Shown: piece after piece, positions 7,697 to 8,115 of the stretch
How the letters are laid out: the number at the start of each line of letters is the position of its first letter
Position numbering within the stretch: position 1 is the stretch's first letter
Source of the DNA: Desulfobulbaceae bacterium
Lineage (GTDB): Bacteria; Desulfobacterota; Desulfobulbia; Desulfobulbales; Desulfobulbaceae
NCBI GenBank assembly: GCA_003508005.1
Contig: DNUE01000050.1
Span: 34,304-42,418 of the forward strand
Direction: 5' to 3'
DNA: 8,115 nt
Notes under the pieces: model-generated
Database searches by the model: none
Told to the model about the DNA's origin: nothing
Seen by the model: the letters and a program-made list of their open reading frames with translations, nothing else
Translations under genes and position numbers: made by a program

Positions 7697-7830
7697 CAGG
7701 GATCAGGGGAAGGTGGCGGCGAGGTAGATCACCCTGTTTTCAACATACTTGATGGTTGTCAGCAAGTGCCCCAGGGGGCAAAGCGCGCTTTGCGGGGATT
7801 GTTGATATTGATCGGGTGATTGCGGCCGAC
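7697..7830. other. Convergent intergenic stretch with palindromes, no gene
   Basis: This lies between the end of the cyclase gene and the rRNA terminator. I see no plus-strand intrinsic terminator with a T tract right after the stop codon; CAGGG (7697-7701) and CCCTGTTTT (7732-7740) could form only a poor one. The middle holds TGCCCC/GGGGCA (7767-7780) and a perfect 16-bp palindrome (7778-7793). A minus-strand open frame ending at 7703 reads like a gene tail but has no start outside the 5S rRNA. Confidence 0.55.
7778..7793. repeat. Perfect 16-bp palindrome
   Basis: GCAAAGCGCGCTTTGC equals its own reverse complement. It overlaps a second inverted repeat TGCCCC-AG-GGGGCA (7767-7780). No T tract follows on either strand, so it is not a standard intrinsic terminator. 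A protein binding site or a structured 3' end of the cyclase mRNA are possible readings. Confidence 0.7.
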
Positions 7831-7868
7831 AAAAAAACCCCCTTGGGGGATAAATCCCAAGGGGGTTT
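7831..7868 (-). terminator. Intrinsic terminator of the rRNA operon
   Basis: A perfect 13-bp stem, AAACCCCCTTGGG (7835-7847) with CCCAAGGGGGTTT (7856-7868), has an 8-nt loop. On the minus strand it ends in a run of seven T (7837-7831), 10 nt past the end of 5S. On the plus strand only TTT follows, so it may act weakly for the cyclase transcript, but its orientation is for the rRNA operon. Confidence 0.93.
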
Positions 7869-7878
7869 GGTATAAGAA

Positions 7879-7994
<116 letters not shown>

Positions 7995-8115
7995 AAATCA
8001 GATGACAGAAGTCAGAAGACAGAGGACAGTATCAGTTTCCAGCCTTGGGCTGATTGATTTTTCTGTCGTCTGTCCTCTGACAGACTGAATAGCAGGGTAA
8101 GAAACAGAGTTTACA
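7995..8115 (-). other. Spacer upstream of 5S rRNA (probable 23S-5S internal spacer)
   Basis: These 121 bases precede 5S on its own strand and should be transcribed in the rRNA precursor. I see no tRNA and no recognisable 3' end of 23S. They hold heptad-like repeats of GACAGAA form, an inverted repeat (8011-8081), a short CAGCC-TTG-GGCTG hairpin (8040-8052) and the pair AAAAATCA (7993-8000) / TGATTTTT (8055-8062). Confidence 0.6.
8011..8081. repeat. Imperfect inverted repeat built of heptads, upstream of 5S
   Basis: The arm at 8011-8029 (GTCAGAAGACAGAGGACAG) pairs with 8063-8081 (CTGTCGTCTGTCCTCTGAC) at 17 of 19 positions over a 33-nt loop. The arms are themselves near-tandem 7-mers (GACAGAA, GTCAGAA, GACAGAG, GACAGTA from 8004 to 8031). 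In the precursor RNA this would form a long stem, a possible RNase III processing site for 5S. Confidence 0.75.

Noticed and set aside
7995..8115. Possible tRNA or 23S rRNA end at the right edge
   Set aside because: No cloverleaf, CCA end or T-loop sequence and no familiar 23S 3' sequence could be found.

Overview
The window reads as a chromosomal segment of a GC-rich Gram-negative bacterium, most likely a deltaproteobacterium in the broad sense (Desulfobacterota; a Desulfobulbales- or Desulfuromonadales-like lineage is my best guess). Three things point there. There is a proteobacterial clpS-clpA pair. There is a membrane c-di-AMP cyclase, which most other proteobacteria lack. The 5S rRNA looks like those I remember from Geobacter-type genomes. 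The lineage is inferred, not proven. I see no phage, transposon or CRISPR signature.

Layout. (1) Bases 1-5784 hold four genes on the minus strand, tightly spaced like an operon (gaps of 18, 5 and 19 bp). In transcription order they are: a large exported protein of unknown function with a possible caspase-like (clan CD) C-terminal domain; the DNA polymerase III delta subunit (holA) with a long insertion; the N-end-rule adaptor clpS; and clpA, which runs off the left edge just before its second Walker A motif. (2) Bases 5785-6205 are a divergent intergenic region with a good sigma70-type promoter facing right. (3) Bases 6206-7696 on the plus strand encode one polypeptide joining a three-helix membrane diadenylate cyclase (CdaA) to a further membrane helix and two YbbR-type extracytoplasmic repeats, so cyclase and CdaR-like partner are fused. 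(4) Bases 7697-7830 are a convergent intergenic stretch with a perfect 16-bp palindrome. (5) Bases 7831-8115 are the tail of an rRNA operon on the minus strand: part of the spacer upstream of 5S, the 5S rRNA, and a strong intrinsic terminator.

How the genes fit together. ClpS and ClpA act as a unit: ClpS delivers N-degron substrates to the ClpA unfoldase, which feeds ClpP (not in the window). HolA is part of the clamp loader and shares only the transcript. The CdaA-YbbR fusion is an independent signalling gene. The least explained item, and the best candidate for something undescribed, is the exported protein at 3325-5784: a long helical region followed by a domain carrying an RGHS motif and a GSCGG motif 38 residues apart, the arrangement of a His/Cys dyad in clan CD peptidases.
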